Shown here piece by piece: positions 47,868-56,324 of a stretch of 64,000 nucleotides of DNA. Both the position numbers and the translations under genes were made by a program. Within the stretch, counting starts at the first letter, position 1; each line of letters opens with the position of its first letter. Under the pieces are notes generated by a model that was not told the origin of the DNA, ran no database searches, and saw nothing but the letters and a program-made list of their open reading frames with translations. Origin of the DNA: Caballeronia sp. SBC1 (GTDB lineage: Bacteria > Pseudomonadota > Gammaproteobacteria > Burkholderiales > Burkholderiaceae); contig NZ_CP049158.1 in assembly GCF_011493005.1 (NCBI RefSeq), positions 1,426,001-1,490,000 of the forward strand, in the 5' to 3' direction.

Positions 47868-49217
47868 ATGGCGATGAAAACCCAACCCACCAGGTCCGGC
47901 AAGCCCGGTATCAGTAAGGCCCTGGAGGTTCACCTCGGGGCCGCCGGCACGCTCGTGGGTCACCTGAACTATGTGAGTCAGGGGCGGCGCGAAATCTCGC
48001 AGTTCGCCTATGACGAAACCTGGCTGGCTAATCCGGACCGGTTTGAAGTCTCTCCCGACCTGCCCCTCGAACCTGGCTATCAGCCGCGTCGGGCGCCCAA
48101 CCCCGTAGACTCGGTGTTTCACTTCGCACTGGCCGACACGGCCCCTGACGCATGGGGGCGTCGTGTCATCAACCGGATCCACGCCAAAGCGCGCAAGGAC
48201 AATCCTCGCCTGCTACCACTCAACGAGCTCGACTATCTGTGCGCAGTCGACGATTTCAGCCGCATCGGCGCGCTTCGTCTTTGCAACGAAGGGATCTATT
48301 TGAGGACAGTTGACGAAGGCCGGCGCACGACGCCGCCCATGATCGAACTCGAACGGATGTACAAGGCCACGCGCGCGCTCGAAACGACCAGGGAAACCGC
48401 CGAGGACCTGCGCTACCTGCAAGGCAAAGGCACCTCGCTCGGCGGGATGCGGCCCAAATGCACCGTACTGGATGAAAACGGCAAGCTCGCCATCGGCAAG
48501 TTTCCAAGCGTCAATGACACCATCAATGTCACCCGGGCCGAAGTGCTGGCGCTCAAGCTCGCGCGCCAAGCCGGCATTACGACAGCCAACGCCCGGTGCG
48601 TCACCTTGAATGACACGCCGGTCGCCATCATTGAACGGTTTGACCGGGAGGACGGCGACCTGCGCATCCCTTATCTCTCGGCTGCGTCCATGCTTCAGGC
48701 CTCGCGGCAGAATGTTCACGCCTACACCGAGATCGTCGATGTCATGCAGCAAAAGTGCTCGCATCCGGACGACGACGCGCGAGAATTATGGCGCCGCCTG
48801 ATTTTCAACCTGCTTATCACCAACACCGACGACCATCTGCAGAACCTCGGCTTTTTATACGACGGCAATGGCCTATGGCGCATTTCGCCAGCGTTCGATG
48901 TGAACCCGATGCCCGGCAAGGTGCGAGAGTCCAAGACATGGCTCACGGAAGATGCGGGTCCCATCGAATCAGTCCAGATGCTTCTGGATACGTGCGCCTA
49001 TTTTTCACTATCCGACGCGCAGGCCAAGGTAATCCTTGGGGAAGTCCTGGACGCAGTAATGGGCTGGCGGCAGGTGGCCGTTACGCCGGACGTTGGACTT
49101 GGCGCGCAGGAACTGGATGACTTCGAGGATGCCTTTGAGCATGTCCAGACGGACCAGGCCCGCAAGCTGTTGGGCCGGGCCATGCTGCGGCCTGAGCTCG
49201 CCGAGGATGCCGGGTAG
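47868..49217 (+). CDS. hipA: HipA-family serine/threonine protein kinase toxin
   Basis: A 449-residue toxin kinase. HipA features: the N-terminal domain with GHLNYVSQGRREISQFAYD, a phosphate-loop-like GTSLGGMRPKCTVLDENGKL, the catalytic loop LITNTDDHLQNLGFLYDGNG with the Asp and Asn, and the metal Asp in WRISPAFDVNPMPG. HipA phosphorylates glutamyl-tRNA synthetase or other targets and causes growth arrest; the target here is not known. The start is at ATG 47868 or 47874. It follows hipB by four bases. Confidence 0.9.
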   Translation: MAMKTQPTRSGKPGISKALEVHLGAAGTLVGHLNYVSQGRREISQFAYDETWLANPDRFEVSPDLPLEPGYQPRRAPNPVDSVFHFALADTAPDAWGRRVINRIHAKARKDNPRLLPLNELDYLCAVDDFSRIGALRLCNEGIYLRTVDEGRRTTPPMIELERMYKATRALETTRETAEDLRYLQGKGTSLGGMRPKCTVLDENGKLAIGKFPSVNDTINVTRAEVLALKLARQAGITTANARCVTLNDTPVAIIERFDREDGDLRIPYLSAASMLQASRQNVHAYTEIVDVMQQKCSHPDDDARELWRRLIFNLLITNTDDHLQNLGFLYDGNGLWRISPAFDVNPMPGKVRESKTWLTEDAGPIESVQMLLDTCAYFSLSDAQAKVILGEVLDAVMGWRQVAVTPDVGLGAQELDDFEDAFEHVQTDQARKLLGRAMLRPELAEDAG

Positions 49218-49484
49218 CAAGTCCGGCTAGCTTGTTCCGCTGCTAGCCCATTTCCGAGCGGTGCGTCCGTCCGACTGGCCGGATATTGCTAAGGTTTTTC
49301 TAAGCATTTCCGTCTACGCTTGTCATAACGGCTGTACACAGACGCCATCATGGACAATGAGAACGTCCAACCTTCTGCATGGCTATTTCTCCTGTTGACG
49401 GCTTGACGTGCAAGGGTGGCCGCGTCGTTATCTTCCGCGACTCGCGCAACGCTTTGCATGAAACGCGTGGTCCGGGAGTCCATC

Positions 49485-49706
49485 ATGAAACAGCTTATGT
49501 CCGCGGTCATCGGCGCTTCGGTCCTGATCCTGCCCGCCGCATTGTTTGCCGCTCAAGCCGATGGTCCACGAGCGCTGGATCGTGTGGTTCAACAGAACGA
49601 GAAATATGAACGGGACCACCCGCAGCAATCGCCGGCCGCAAATGCCGAGCGCAAGGCTGCGGATCAACCGATCGGCGAGCCCACCTCCAACGGAAACGCT
49701 CGCTGA
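49485..49706 (+). CDS. Small exported hypothetical protein
   Basis: A 73-residue protein starting MKQLMSAVIGASVLILPAAL, a signal peptide with cleavage near FAAQADG. The mature part is polar, with QQNEKYERDHPQQSPAANAE and no cysteine. It resembles DUF4148-like or other Burkholderia small periplasmic proteins but the core motif is not convincing. Unknown function. The ATG at 49485 gives the signal; an upstream ATG does not. Confidence 0.65.
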   Translation: MKQLMSAVIGASVLILPAALFAAQADGPRALDRVVQQNEKYERDHPQQSPAANAERKAADQPIGEPTSNGNAR

Positions 49707-49938
49707 TCCGGCATCGCGCGTTTTTGCGGGCGACCAGTCATGCAGAATCCCTCGCGTCGCTGACCCTGCGTATTAGATGGCGAAGCGCCTGAAGATTTCC
49801 CCTGCCTGACACGATCTTCCTGCCACTGTTCGATCCCTGCTCGATCGCCCACAATTGCTTACATATCTAACAAGCGTACGGTAAACGTGCAATCCGGCAG
49901 GTGCGTTGTATAGGGACGCATCCACCTTGGAGATTGCC

Positions 49939-50625
49939 GTGAGCGCCAATCCGAATTTGTCACAGTCACCACGTAGCCGCATCCACCCGTTGATTGCAGC
50001 AGCCGCCGTCGCGGTCATTGTGGTTAGCAGTGTTGGAGTCGCTGCTTTGACCGGCATTCTCCCCTCGTCGAAGGCCGTTCCCGCCGCAGTGACCGCGCCC
50101 GCACTCATCGACACACAGCCCAGCGATTCCTTGAACGGGCTCAAGCCCAATGTGCAGCCGCAAGCGTCAAGCGCGGAGCCGGCTCGCCCCGTTACGCGCC
50201 ATCACTATGTCGCCGCGCGGCCGCAAAACTATGCATCGAACGAAATCAATCGCGGGCCTGCAGGCCCGGCATTCCCAGTCGCTCCCGCTGTGGACCCGTA
50301 CGCCGGGCAGGTCGTTTCCGTTAACGCGGTCAGGACTGAGGAGCCCACCACGGGTCTCGGCGCCTTGGGCGGCGCTGTGCTGGGCGGTCTTGCCGGTACT
50401 CAGATTGGCAACGGCCACGGGCGCACGGCCGCGACCATCGTCGGCGCGCTTGGCGGGGGACTGGCGGGCAACACGGTGGAGCATGCGGTGCACAAAGCAA
50501 CCACCTACGATGTGCAGGTCCGGATGCAAGACGGTAGTTATCGCAACTTCAGTTACCAGGCAGACCCGGGACTCCAGAGCGGACAACGCGTGCATGTTTC
50601 TGGCGACTCGCTGACTGCATCGTGA
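49939..50625 (+). CDS. Glycine-zipper 2TM-domain membrane protein
   Basis: A 228-residue protein. An N-terminal membrane segment (HPLIAAAAVAVIVVSSVGVA) is followed by a Pro/Ala-rich linker and a glycine-zipper region, LGALGGAVLGGLAGTQIGNG and ATIVGALGGGLAGNTVEHAV, ending with a short beta-like tail (DVQVRMQDGSYRNFSYQADP). This layout is that of SlyB/rickettsial-17-kDa-type proteins. No lipobox Cys is present. The GTG at 49939 follows GGAG; an upstream ATG is less likely. Confidence 0.8.
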   Translation: MSANPNLSQSPRSRIHPLIAAAAVAVIVVSSVGVAALTGILPSSKAVPAAVTAPALIDTQPSDSLNGLKPNVQPQASSAEPARPVTRHHYVAARPQNYASNEINRGPAGPAFPVAPAVDPYAGQVVSVNAVRTEEPTTGLGALGGAVLGGLAGTQIGNGHGRTAATIVGALGGGLAGNTVEHAVHKATTYDVQVRMQDGSYRNFSYQADPGLQSGQRVHVSGDSLTAS

Positions 50626-50802
50626 GTCACTGCGTTGGCCGGGATCGAGATGAGAACTTGGAACGTCGAACTTGGCACGCGCACTTGCGCCGGTAAACCT
50701 GAACACCGCAGCGAATGCGTTTCTTCCCGATGGTTGAAACGGCTTTTGCAAGCATCGCTGCGACGTTTAATACTCAGTAGACAACACTCCCGCAGACAAT
50801 CT

Positions 50803-50940
50803 TTACGCGAACAGGCGTTTGATTCTTTGCCAAAACGCGAGCCGGTGCGGAGGCGGGACATCAATCGACAATTGTTCGTCAGGATGGTAGTGAACTTCTT
50901 GAACCTGCCGAACCTGTGAGACCAGCAGCCCGATGTACAT
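50803..50940 (-). CDS. 45-residue small protein
   Basis: A frame of 45 codons, MYIGLLVSQVRQVQEVHYHP, then SIDVPPPHRLAFWQRIKRLFA-like end, with GGAGAG four bases before the ATG. The composition (hydrophobic N-terminal strand, acidic middle, basic amphipathic C-terminal helix) is protein-like. No family recognised. It is shorter than the usual gene-finder limits. Confidence 0.55.
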   Translation of the reverse strand: MYIGLLVSQVRQVQEVHYHPDEQLSIDVPPPHRLAFWQRIKRLFA

Positions 50941-51229
50941 GGTTCTCTCCAAACGTTGGACTTTTAAGTTCACGGAAAGTCGGCAGCTCGGGATTTAAAC
51001 GCGCAGGCGCTTGGCGACGGGCTTACCCTCTTCCGCTAATGACGGGGATTGAGCATGAAGATGTTGTCGTTCCTGGCATAACCCTCCTTGTTTCTGCTTA
51101 TCAGCCTTCTGCTTCTGCCTTCTGCTCATTAGCCGCCGCTGCCTGGCAGCCAACGCCTATATATCAACAGACCAATGAGGTAAGTATCCCGAACTATCGG
51201 TGCGTCCCTCATGCGTTTTTAAAAGCCCG
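50941..51229. other. Gap with no recognised feature
   Basis: About 290 bases between two minus-strand small genes. No convincing frame, hairpin or repeat was seen. Confidence 0.35.
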
Positions 51230-51484
51230 TCAATGTTCTGTGAGACGTCCCATAGTCATAATAGGCCGATCCGACGCAGGGGGAAACACGCACCAGCATC
51301 CGTCGTCATGTCGGAAGAAAAGCAGCGCGCGAGATCCAAACGGCAATGCGGTTTCTACACACACATACCGCCTTCGACCTAAGCGCGTGCGGCTGAACTC
51401 GGTGACGCGAACCGGTGCCGAGAGGCCAGGAGCCAGCCATTTGTCGACCTGCGTGCGTAGCGAATATTCATGCGTGGATTTCAT
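51230..51484 (-). CDS. Small hypothetical protein, second gene of a pair
   Basis: An 84-residue basic protein beginning MKSTHEYSLRTQVDKWLAPG, with RVTEFSRTRLGRRRYVCVET and an aromatic FFRHDDGCWCVFPP segment. Two closely spaced Cys (CWC) could bind metal, but this is unproven. GGAG stands six bases before the ATG. It overlaps the upstream gene by 17 bases. Family not recognised. Confidence 0.6.
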   Translation of the reverse strand: MKSTHEYSLRTQVDKWLAPGLSAPVRVTEFSRTRLGRRRYVCVETALPFGSRALLFFRHDDGCWCVFPPASDRPIMTMGRLTEH

Positions 51485-51680
51485 GTGCTGCTCCGGCAAA
51501 TGACTCTTGCTCGACCTCGTTTCGCGCGGACTTGATGCTGTCCGTGGGCCGCCCTGTTTCTTCATCCGGGCTTTGATCTATCGTCCTGCTGAGCGCCGAC
51601 GCCCTCAGTGCGCTACACCGCGCGAAATACTGCAAATCCGCAAGTTGAGCAACAAGTTGCCTAGCCGTCCTACGCTTCAT
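51468..51680 (-). CDS. Small hypothetical protein, first gene of a pair
   Basis: A 70-residue protein beginning MKRRTARQLVAQLADLQYFA, with a basic N-terminal helix and a polar C-terminal half. A strong site, GGGAGGT, lies five to six bases before the ATG, which fixes the start. It overlaps the downstream gene, so the two form one unit. No family recognised. Confidence 0.55.
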   Translation of the reverse strand: MKRRTARQLVAQLADLQYFARCSALRASALSRTIDQSPDEETGRPTDSIKSARNEVEQESFAGAAHEIHA

Positions 51681-52018
51681 GACACACCTCCCGCACCGCA
51701 ACCTGAACTTGATAAAACACTTTAACTGTATGCCTGGATCGCCCGCTTGGGAGGGTTGTCGGCAAAATCGCAACACTTTGTTGCGAAGGGAAGAGCGCCG
51801 GATTGATTGCCACGGTTTTGCAGCAGTCGTTTAAATCAGCTACGGCTTCCCATGTTTGTTTATCGGCACGGGGGGATTCGGACTTGAGTGTTGGCGATCA
51901 ATGCCGTTGGCGTTTTTTTTCGGATGGGTGAGGCAGCCGTGCACGCAACGGTCAGCCGGTATCGATGAAGTCGCGTGGCATTACGCCGTGACGGAAGCGG
52001 TGGCACCGCATCCAACGC
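51681..52018. other. Gap with no recognised gene
   Basis: About 340 bases between the minus-strand pair and the pseudogene. Short frames here look like overlaps of other frames. The missing N-terminal part of the pseudogene could not be traced here. Confidence 0.35.
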
Positions 52019-52527
52019 GTGGATGGTCTGATACAAACCGCGGGCGCCGGCCTTGTTCTGGCTCATAACGCTTTGGCGTCGGCGCAACGTATCATCAAGC
52101 TGAACGATCCGCATATGACCCGGTTGTCGCGCTTTCCCGGCACCGATCAACCCGTGCACGCGTTCGGCGCGATCGAAAACCACTGGTGTCGCTGGCCATG
52201 GAAACAAGGAACCGGCCATGCCGGTATCCATGGACTCCCCGCCGGTGGCCGGTGACATCGAGGACATTGCGACCCATGCGCCGCCTGTGGTGGAACGGGT
52301 GCAACAGCAGATCGATAACAGCTTCACGCTGCTGGTCATCGAGCTGATTCATACGGTCCAGGGATTTGCGCCGCCAGCAGCAACCGGACTTCACGTAGTC
52401 GCCGGGCACCGCGCGTCTTTACACTGCGCTGCGCGCCATGGTTGCGTTCCTCGATCGCGACCGGCCGTTGACGCCCGGTTCCCGTGCGCCAGAAACCTTA
52501 CTGCACAGTTACCCGGTTGATTTTTGA
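52019..52527 (+). pseudogene. Remnant of an aromatic/histidine ammonia-lyase-like gene
   Basis: Protein-like segments continue across three frames: VDGLIQTAGAGLVLAHNALA with ASAQRIIKLNDPHMTRLSRF; LVSLAMETRN; MPVSMDSPPVAGDIEDIATH with VVERVQQQIDNSFTLLVIEL; and, after a TAG, SPGTARLYTALRAMVAFLDR with DRPLTPGS. The order resembles the C-terminal half of the HAL/PAL lyase family (P-x-S-x-DS-x-P then ED, an IEL helix and FLDRDRPL). At least three frame changes and one stop codon are needed, so the gene is dead. The MIO-forming ASG and the N-terminal half are missing. Confidence 0.6.
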
Positions 52528-52546
52528 TTAATTTTTGGAGCACTCA

Positions 52547-53416
52547 ATGACGCCATGCGTTGAAGCATTTCCGGACCCAGCGACCTCAACCGTCACCTAC
52601 GTTGTGTATGAAGCGGCGGGTTCACCGTGCGCGATCATCGACGCAGTGCTCGACTATGAACCGCGCTCCGGCCGCACCTCGACGCATTCGGCTGACCGCG
52701 TGATCCGCTTTGTGAACGAGCATGACTTGCGGGTGCAATGGCTGCTCGAGACGCACGCCCACGCCGATCACATCTCGGCTGCGGCATATCTCAGGAAACA
52801 ACTGGGCGGCGCCATTGCAATCGGTGAACACATCCGGTCAGTACAGACGGTGTTCGAACGGCGCTTCAATCTTGAACCAACGATGTCGCCTATGTCGTCC
52901 GGCCCTGCGCCTTTCGATCACTTGTTCGCCGATGGCGATACGTTCCAGGTCGGAGCGCTGACCGGCCGTGTGATGCATGTTCCCGGTCACACGCCGGCCG
53001 ATGTCGCCTATTTGTTCGACGACATGGCGTTCATGGGCGATACCTTGTTCATGCCCGACGTTGGCACGGCGCGCTGCGACTTTCCCGGCGGCGATGCCAA
53101 CACGCTATACGAATCGATTGGGAAACTGCTTGACCTGCCGCCGCACACGCGTCTGTTTGCGTGCCACGACTATCCGCCTGATGGCCGTGAAACCCGCTGG
53201 GAAACCACGGTCGCCGAGCAGCGTGCAGCAAACATCCATGTCCGCGATGGCATCACTGCCGGCGAATTCGTCGCCATGCGCGCGGCCCGTGACGCGACCC
53301 TTGGTCCACCGGCGCTGATCATCCCGTCCATTCAGCTGAACATCCGCGCGGGTGTTTTTCCACCGGCCGAATCCAACGGCGTGAGTTATCTGAAGCTTCC
53401 GCTGAACACGTTTTAA
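52547..53416 (+). CDS. Persulfide dioxygenase-like MBL-fold protein
   Basis: A 289-residue metallo-beta-lactamase-fold enzyme. The metal motif is WLLETHAHADHISAAAYLRK (HxHxDH), a second His in MHVPGHTPADVAYLF, then Asp in GDTLFMPDVGTARCDFPGGD and a late His in LFACHDYPPDG. This pattern fits ETHE1-type persulfide dioxygenases and the Blh group. It is followed by a sulfide:quinone oxidoreductase gene, which supports a sulfide role. GGAG lies six bases before the ATG at 52547. Confidence 0.88.
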   Translation: MTPCVEAFPDPATSTVTYVVYEAAGSPCAIIDAVLDYEPRSGRTSTHSADRVIRFVNEHDLRVQWLLETHAHADHISAAAYLRKQLGGAIAIGEHIRSVQTVFERRFNLEPTMSPMSSGPAPFDHLFADGDTFQVGALTGRVMHVPGHTPADVAYLFDDMAFMGDTLFMPDVGTARCDFPGGDANTLYESIGKLLDLPPHTRLFACHDYPPDGRETRWETTVAEQRAANIHVRDGITAGEFVAMRAARDATLGPPALIIPSIQLNIRAGVFPPAESNGVSYLKLPLNTF

Positions 53417-53463
53417 AGCAGTCGGGCAGGGTGAGAAATGAACTTGGAAGCAGGGGTACCGCA

Positions 53464-54726
53464 ATGAGCACGGATGCAGCATCTTCAGGCAACACAGAAA
53501 CCTTCGACGTGGTTGTCATTGGCGGCGGCGCTGCGGGTATTGGCGTGACAGCAAGCTTGCTGCGCCGGCGGCCCGATCTTCGCATCGCGATCATCGAACC
53601 GAGTGAGCGGCATTTCTATCAGCCCGCGTGGACGCTGGTCGGCGGCGGTGCTTTCAACATAGACGACACCATGCGCCCTACGTCGTCCGTGATGCCCGAA
53701 CAAGCGCTCTGGCTGCAAGCCAGTGCGCTCGCGATTGAGCCCGAGCATCGCCTTGTCCGGCTCGGCGACGGGCATAGCGTCGGTTATCGGCACTTGATCG
53801 TTTGTCCCGGCTTACGGCTTGCGTGGGAAAAAATTGAAGGCCTGGAAGAGACACTGGGCAAGAACGGCGTGACGTCAAATTATCGATTCGATCTTGCGCC
53901 GTACACGTGGAAGCTGGTCAATGAGCTCAAGCGTGGCAAGGCGCTCTTTACGCAGCCAGCCATGCCGATCAAATGCGCCGGTGCGCCGCAAAAAGCGCTC
54001 TATCTGTCTTGCGATCACTGGCTGAGGCAAGGCGTGCTCGATCATATCGACGTCGAGTTCAACCTTGCTGGCGATGTCCTTTTCGGAGTCGCCGCGTTCG
54101 TGCCGTCGTTGATGAAATATGTCGAGCGTTATCACGCTTCGCTTGCGTTCGGGTCGAATCTGGTGAGCGTGGACGGCGCTCGCCGGATCGCTTCGTTCAG
54201 CGTTAAGGACAATGCGGACAATGCCGGCAGCGTAGTTCGTATCGACAAACCATTCGACATGTTGCATGTCGTCCCGCCCCAGCTTCCGCCGGATTTGATC
54301 AGCAAGAGCGTGCTCGCCGACAAAGCCGGCTGGTGCGAAGTCGATCACGCCACGCTCGTGCACCCGCGTTATCCGGACATCTTCGCACTCGGCGATGCCT
54401 GTTCAGCGCCCAACGCAAAAACGGCCGCAGCCGTTCGCAAGCAGATTGTTGTGGTGGCGGAAAACCTGCTGGCCGCGCGTGAACAAAAGCCTCTCCCCGC
54501 ACGCTACGACGGCTATGGCGCTTGCCCGCTGACGGTTGAGAAAGGCAAGGTCGTATTGGCGGAATTCGGCTATGGCGGCAAGCTGCTACCGACCTTCCCG
54601 CTCGACCCGACCGTGCCGCGCGCCCTCGCGTGGCATCTGAAGACAGCCGTCCTTCCGTGGATGTACTGGAACGGCATGTTGAAGGGCCGGGAATGGCTCC
54701 TCGGGCCAATGAAATCTCAAGCATGA
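53464..54726 (+). CDS. Type II sulfide:quinone oxidoreductase-like flavoprotein
   Basis: A 420-residue FAD oxidoreductase. The FAD motif is DVVVIGGGAAGIGVTASLLR; redox-active Cys are in PAMPIKCAGAPQKALYLS and in FALGDACSAPNAKTAAAVRK, both matching the two catalytic Cys of human SQOR. It would oxidise sulfide to sulfane sulfur with a membrane quinone and pass the persulfide to the dioxygenase. The C-terminal WHLKTAVLPWMYWNGML is the amphipathic membrane-contact region. The ATG at 53464 follows AGGGG; it is 47 bases after the dioxygenase gene, one unit. Confidence 0.92.
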   Translation: MSTDAASSGNTETFDVVVIGGGAAGIGVTASLLRRRPDLRIAIIEPSERHFYQPAWTLVGGGAFNIDDTMRPTSSVMPEQALWLQASALAIEPEHRLVRLGDGHSVGYRHLIVCPGLRLAWEKIEGLEETLGKNGVTSNYRFDLAPYTWKLVNELKRGKALFTQPAMPIKCAGAPQKALYLSCDHWLRQGVLDHIDVEFNLAGDVLFGVAAFVPSLMKYVERYHASLAFGSNLVSVDGARRIASFSVKDNADNAGSVVRIDKPFDMLHVVPPQLPPDLISKSVLADKAGWCEVDHATLVHPRYPDIFALGDACSAPNAKTAAAVRKQIVVVAENLLAAREQKPLPARYDGYGACPLTVEKGKVVLAEFGYGGKLLPTFPLDPTVPRALAWHLKTAVLPWMYWNGMLKGREWLLGPMKSQA

Positions 54727-54960
54727 GTGATGGAACACGTTTGATCACTCACTGAAGAACGTTGAGTGGAAATTCAGAATTATCCGAAGTCCTCATACAT
54801 AGTTATGCGAAATAAAATTTCGCGATTTTAACATATCACGCCCCAATCGTCGAATGGACGAAATTTGACAGGTTACCCGCTGGCTTTTTGATCTTTGTTG
54901 TACTAAGTGTATGCCATCGAAATGAAACCATTCCCCTAACCTCCTAAACCTGGCGTTTAT

Positions 54961-56067
54961 ATGATTAAAAAAATTGCAACGATCATCCCGATCATGGCCA
55001 CCGCCTCCCTGGCGCATGCACAGAGTTCGGTCACGTTATACGGGATCGTGGAAGATGGTGTCGATATAGTCAGCAACGTGCAGGGCAGCCATCTGGTCCA
55101 GATTGCATCCGGGGTGACCGCAGGCAGCCGCTGGGGCGTGCGCGGCACGGAGGATCTGGGCGGTGGCCTGTCCTCAATCTTCCGCCTCGAAAGCGGCTTC
55201 AACATCAACTCAGGACGCCTTGGCAGCGGTCTCGCGTTTTCCCGTAACGCTTATGTGGGCCTTCAGAGCGAACAGGCCGGTACGGTGACGCTCGGCCGTC
55301 AGTGGGACTCAGTTGTGGACTTCGTCGAGCCTTATACGCTGAACGGTAACATCGGCGGCTATTATTTCGCCCATCCGAACGACATGGACAACACCGACAA
55401 CGGCTTCCCCATCTCGAACGCCATCAAATATCGCAGCCCCACCTTTGCCGGGTTCACCTTCGGCGGACTGTATTCGCTGGGCGGCATCGCCGGGCAGTTC
55501 TCAAACAACTCCACCTTCAGCGCGGGCGCAACCTATGCCGCCGGACCGGTCAGTGCAGGCGTGGGGTATCTGCGCATCAACGATCCGGGCGTCTCAACCC
55601 AGGGTTACCAGAACTATCCGGGCTTCACGAACGCGGTCTATGGCGACTTCCTGGCCGCTGCCCGTGCGCAGAAGGTACTGGGCGTAGGGGCTTCGTATCA
55701 GGTGCTGGCTTCGCTGCGTGTGCTGGCCGATTTCACGAATACGATTTTCCAGCAAGGCAGCGCGGGACACGATGCAACCTTCCAGAACTACGAGTTATCG
55801 ACTCTTTACAATCCCACCCCGGCAGTGACGATCGGCGCGGGTTACACCTACACCACCGGCCGTGATCATGCGACCGGCGCACAGCCCAAATACAACCAGT
55901 TCAATTTGACGGCCGAATATGCGCTCTCGAAGCGGACATCGGTGTATATGCTCGGCGTGTTTCAGAAAGCTGCCGGCGACGCACAGGCCGCTCAGATCGC
56001 CGGCTTCAATCCTTCGAGCAATCAGAAGCAGGCCGTTGGACGGGTCGGTATTCGAAGCACTTTTTAA
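54961..56067 (+). CDS. Gram-negative trimeric porin (OmpC-like)
   Basis: A 368-residue outer-membrane porin with a signal peptide (MIKKIATIIPIMATASLAHA, cleavage before QSSVTLYG). The mature start QSSVTLYGIVEDGVDIVSNV, then GSRWGVRGTEDLGGGLSSIF, GLAFSRNAYVGLQSEQAGTV and the terminal Phe (GRVGIRSTF) are typical of the Burkholderiales porin family. The beta-strand repeat pattern runs to the end. It is a stand-alone gene; the upstream gap is AT-rich and holds its promoter. Confidence 0.95.
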   Translation: MIKKIATIIPIMATASLAHAQSSVTLYGIVEDGVDIVSNVQGSHLVQIASGVTAGSRWGVRGTEDLGGGLSSIFRLESGFNINSGRLGSGLAFSRNAYVGLQSEQAGTVTLGRQWDSVVDFVEPYTLNGNIGGYYFAHPNDMDNTDNGFPISNAIKYRSPTFAGFTFGGLYSLGGIAGQFSNNSTFSAGATYAAGPVSAGVGYLRINDPGVSTQGYQNYPGFTNAVYGDFLAAARAQKVLGVGASYQVLASLRVLADFTNTIFQQGSAGHDATFQNYELSTLYNPTPAVTIGAGYTYTTGRDHATGAQPKYNQFNLTAEYALSKRTSVYMLGVFQKAAGDAQAAQIAGFNPSSNQKQAVGRVGIRSTF

Positions 56068-56324
56068 TTCCATGCCTGACCTCTGATCGTTACGACGATA
56101 CGTGTCCGCTTGCTCTACGAGCGCCGTGCAACCGGACACGCGGCATATGCATCGCGCAGTCTTATCATCTGACGAATAGGATGACGTGTTCGTTTCACTG
56201 CCTACGGGTTATCCCATCCCTACATTCCGCCCGCGCTTTGCCGTAAAGAAGTCAGGCATAGCGTTCGGCAGCGCCCGACGCCGCACAGTTAATCAGACGG
56301 TTCAATATAGGCGACGGCGGAAAC

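Noticed and set aside
50635..50919. 94-codon plus-strand frame opposite the 45-residue gene
   Set aside because: Arg/Ser/Leu-rich composition and no ribosome site; the minus-strand small gene explains the region better.
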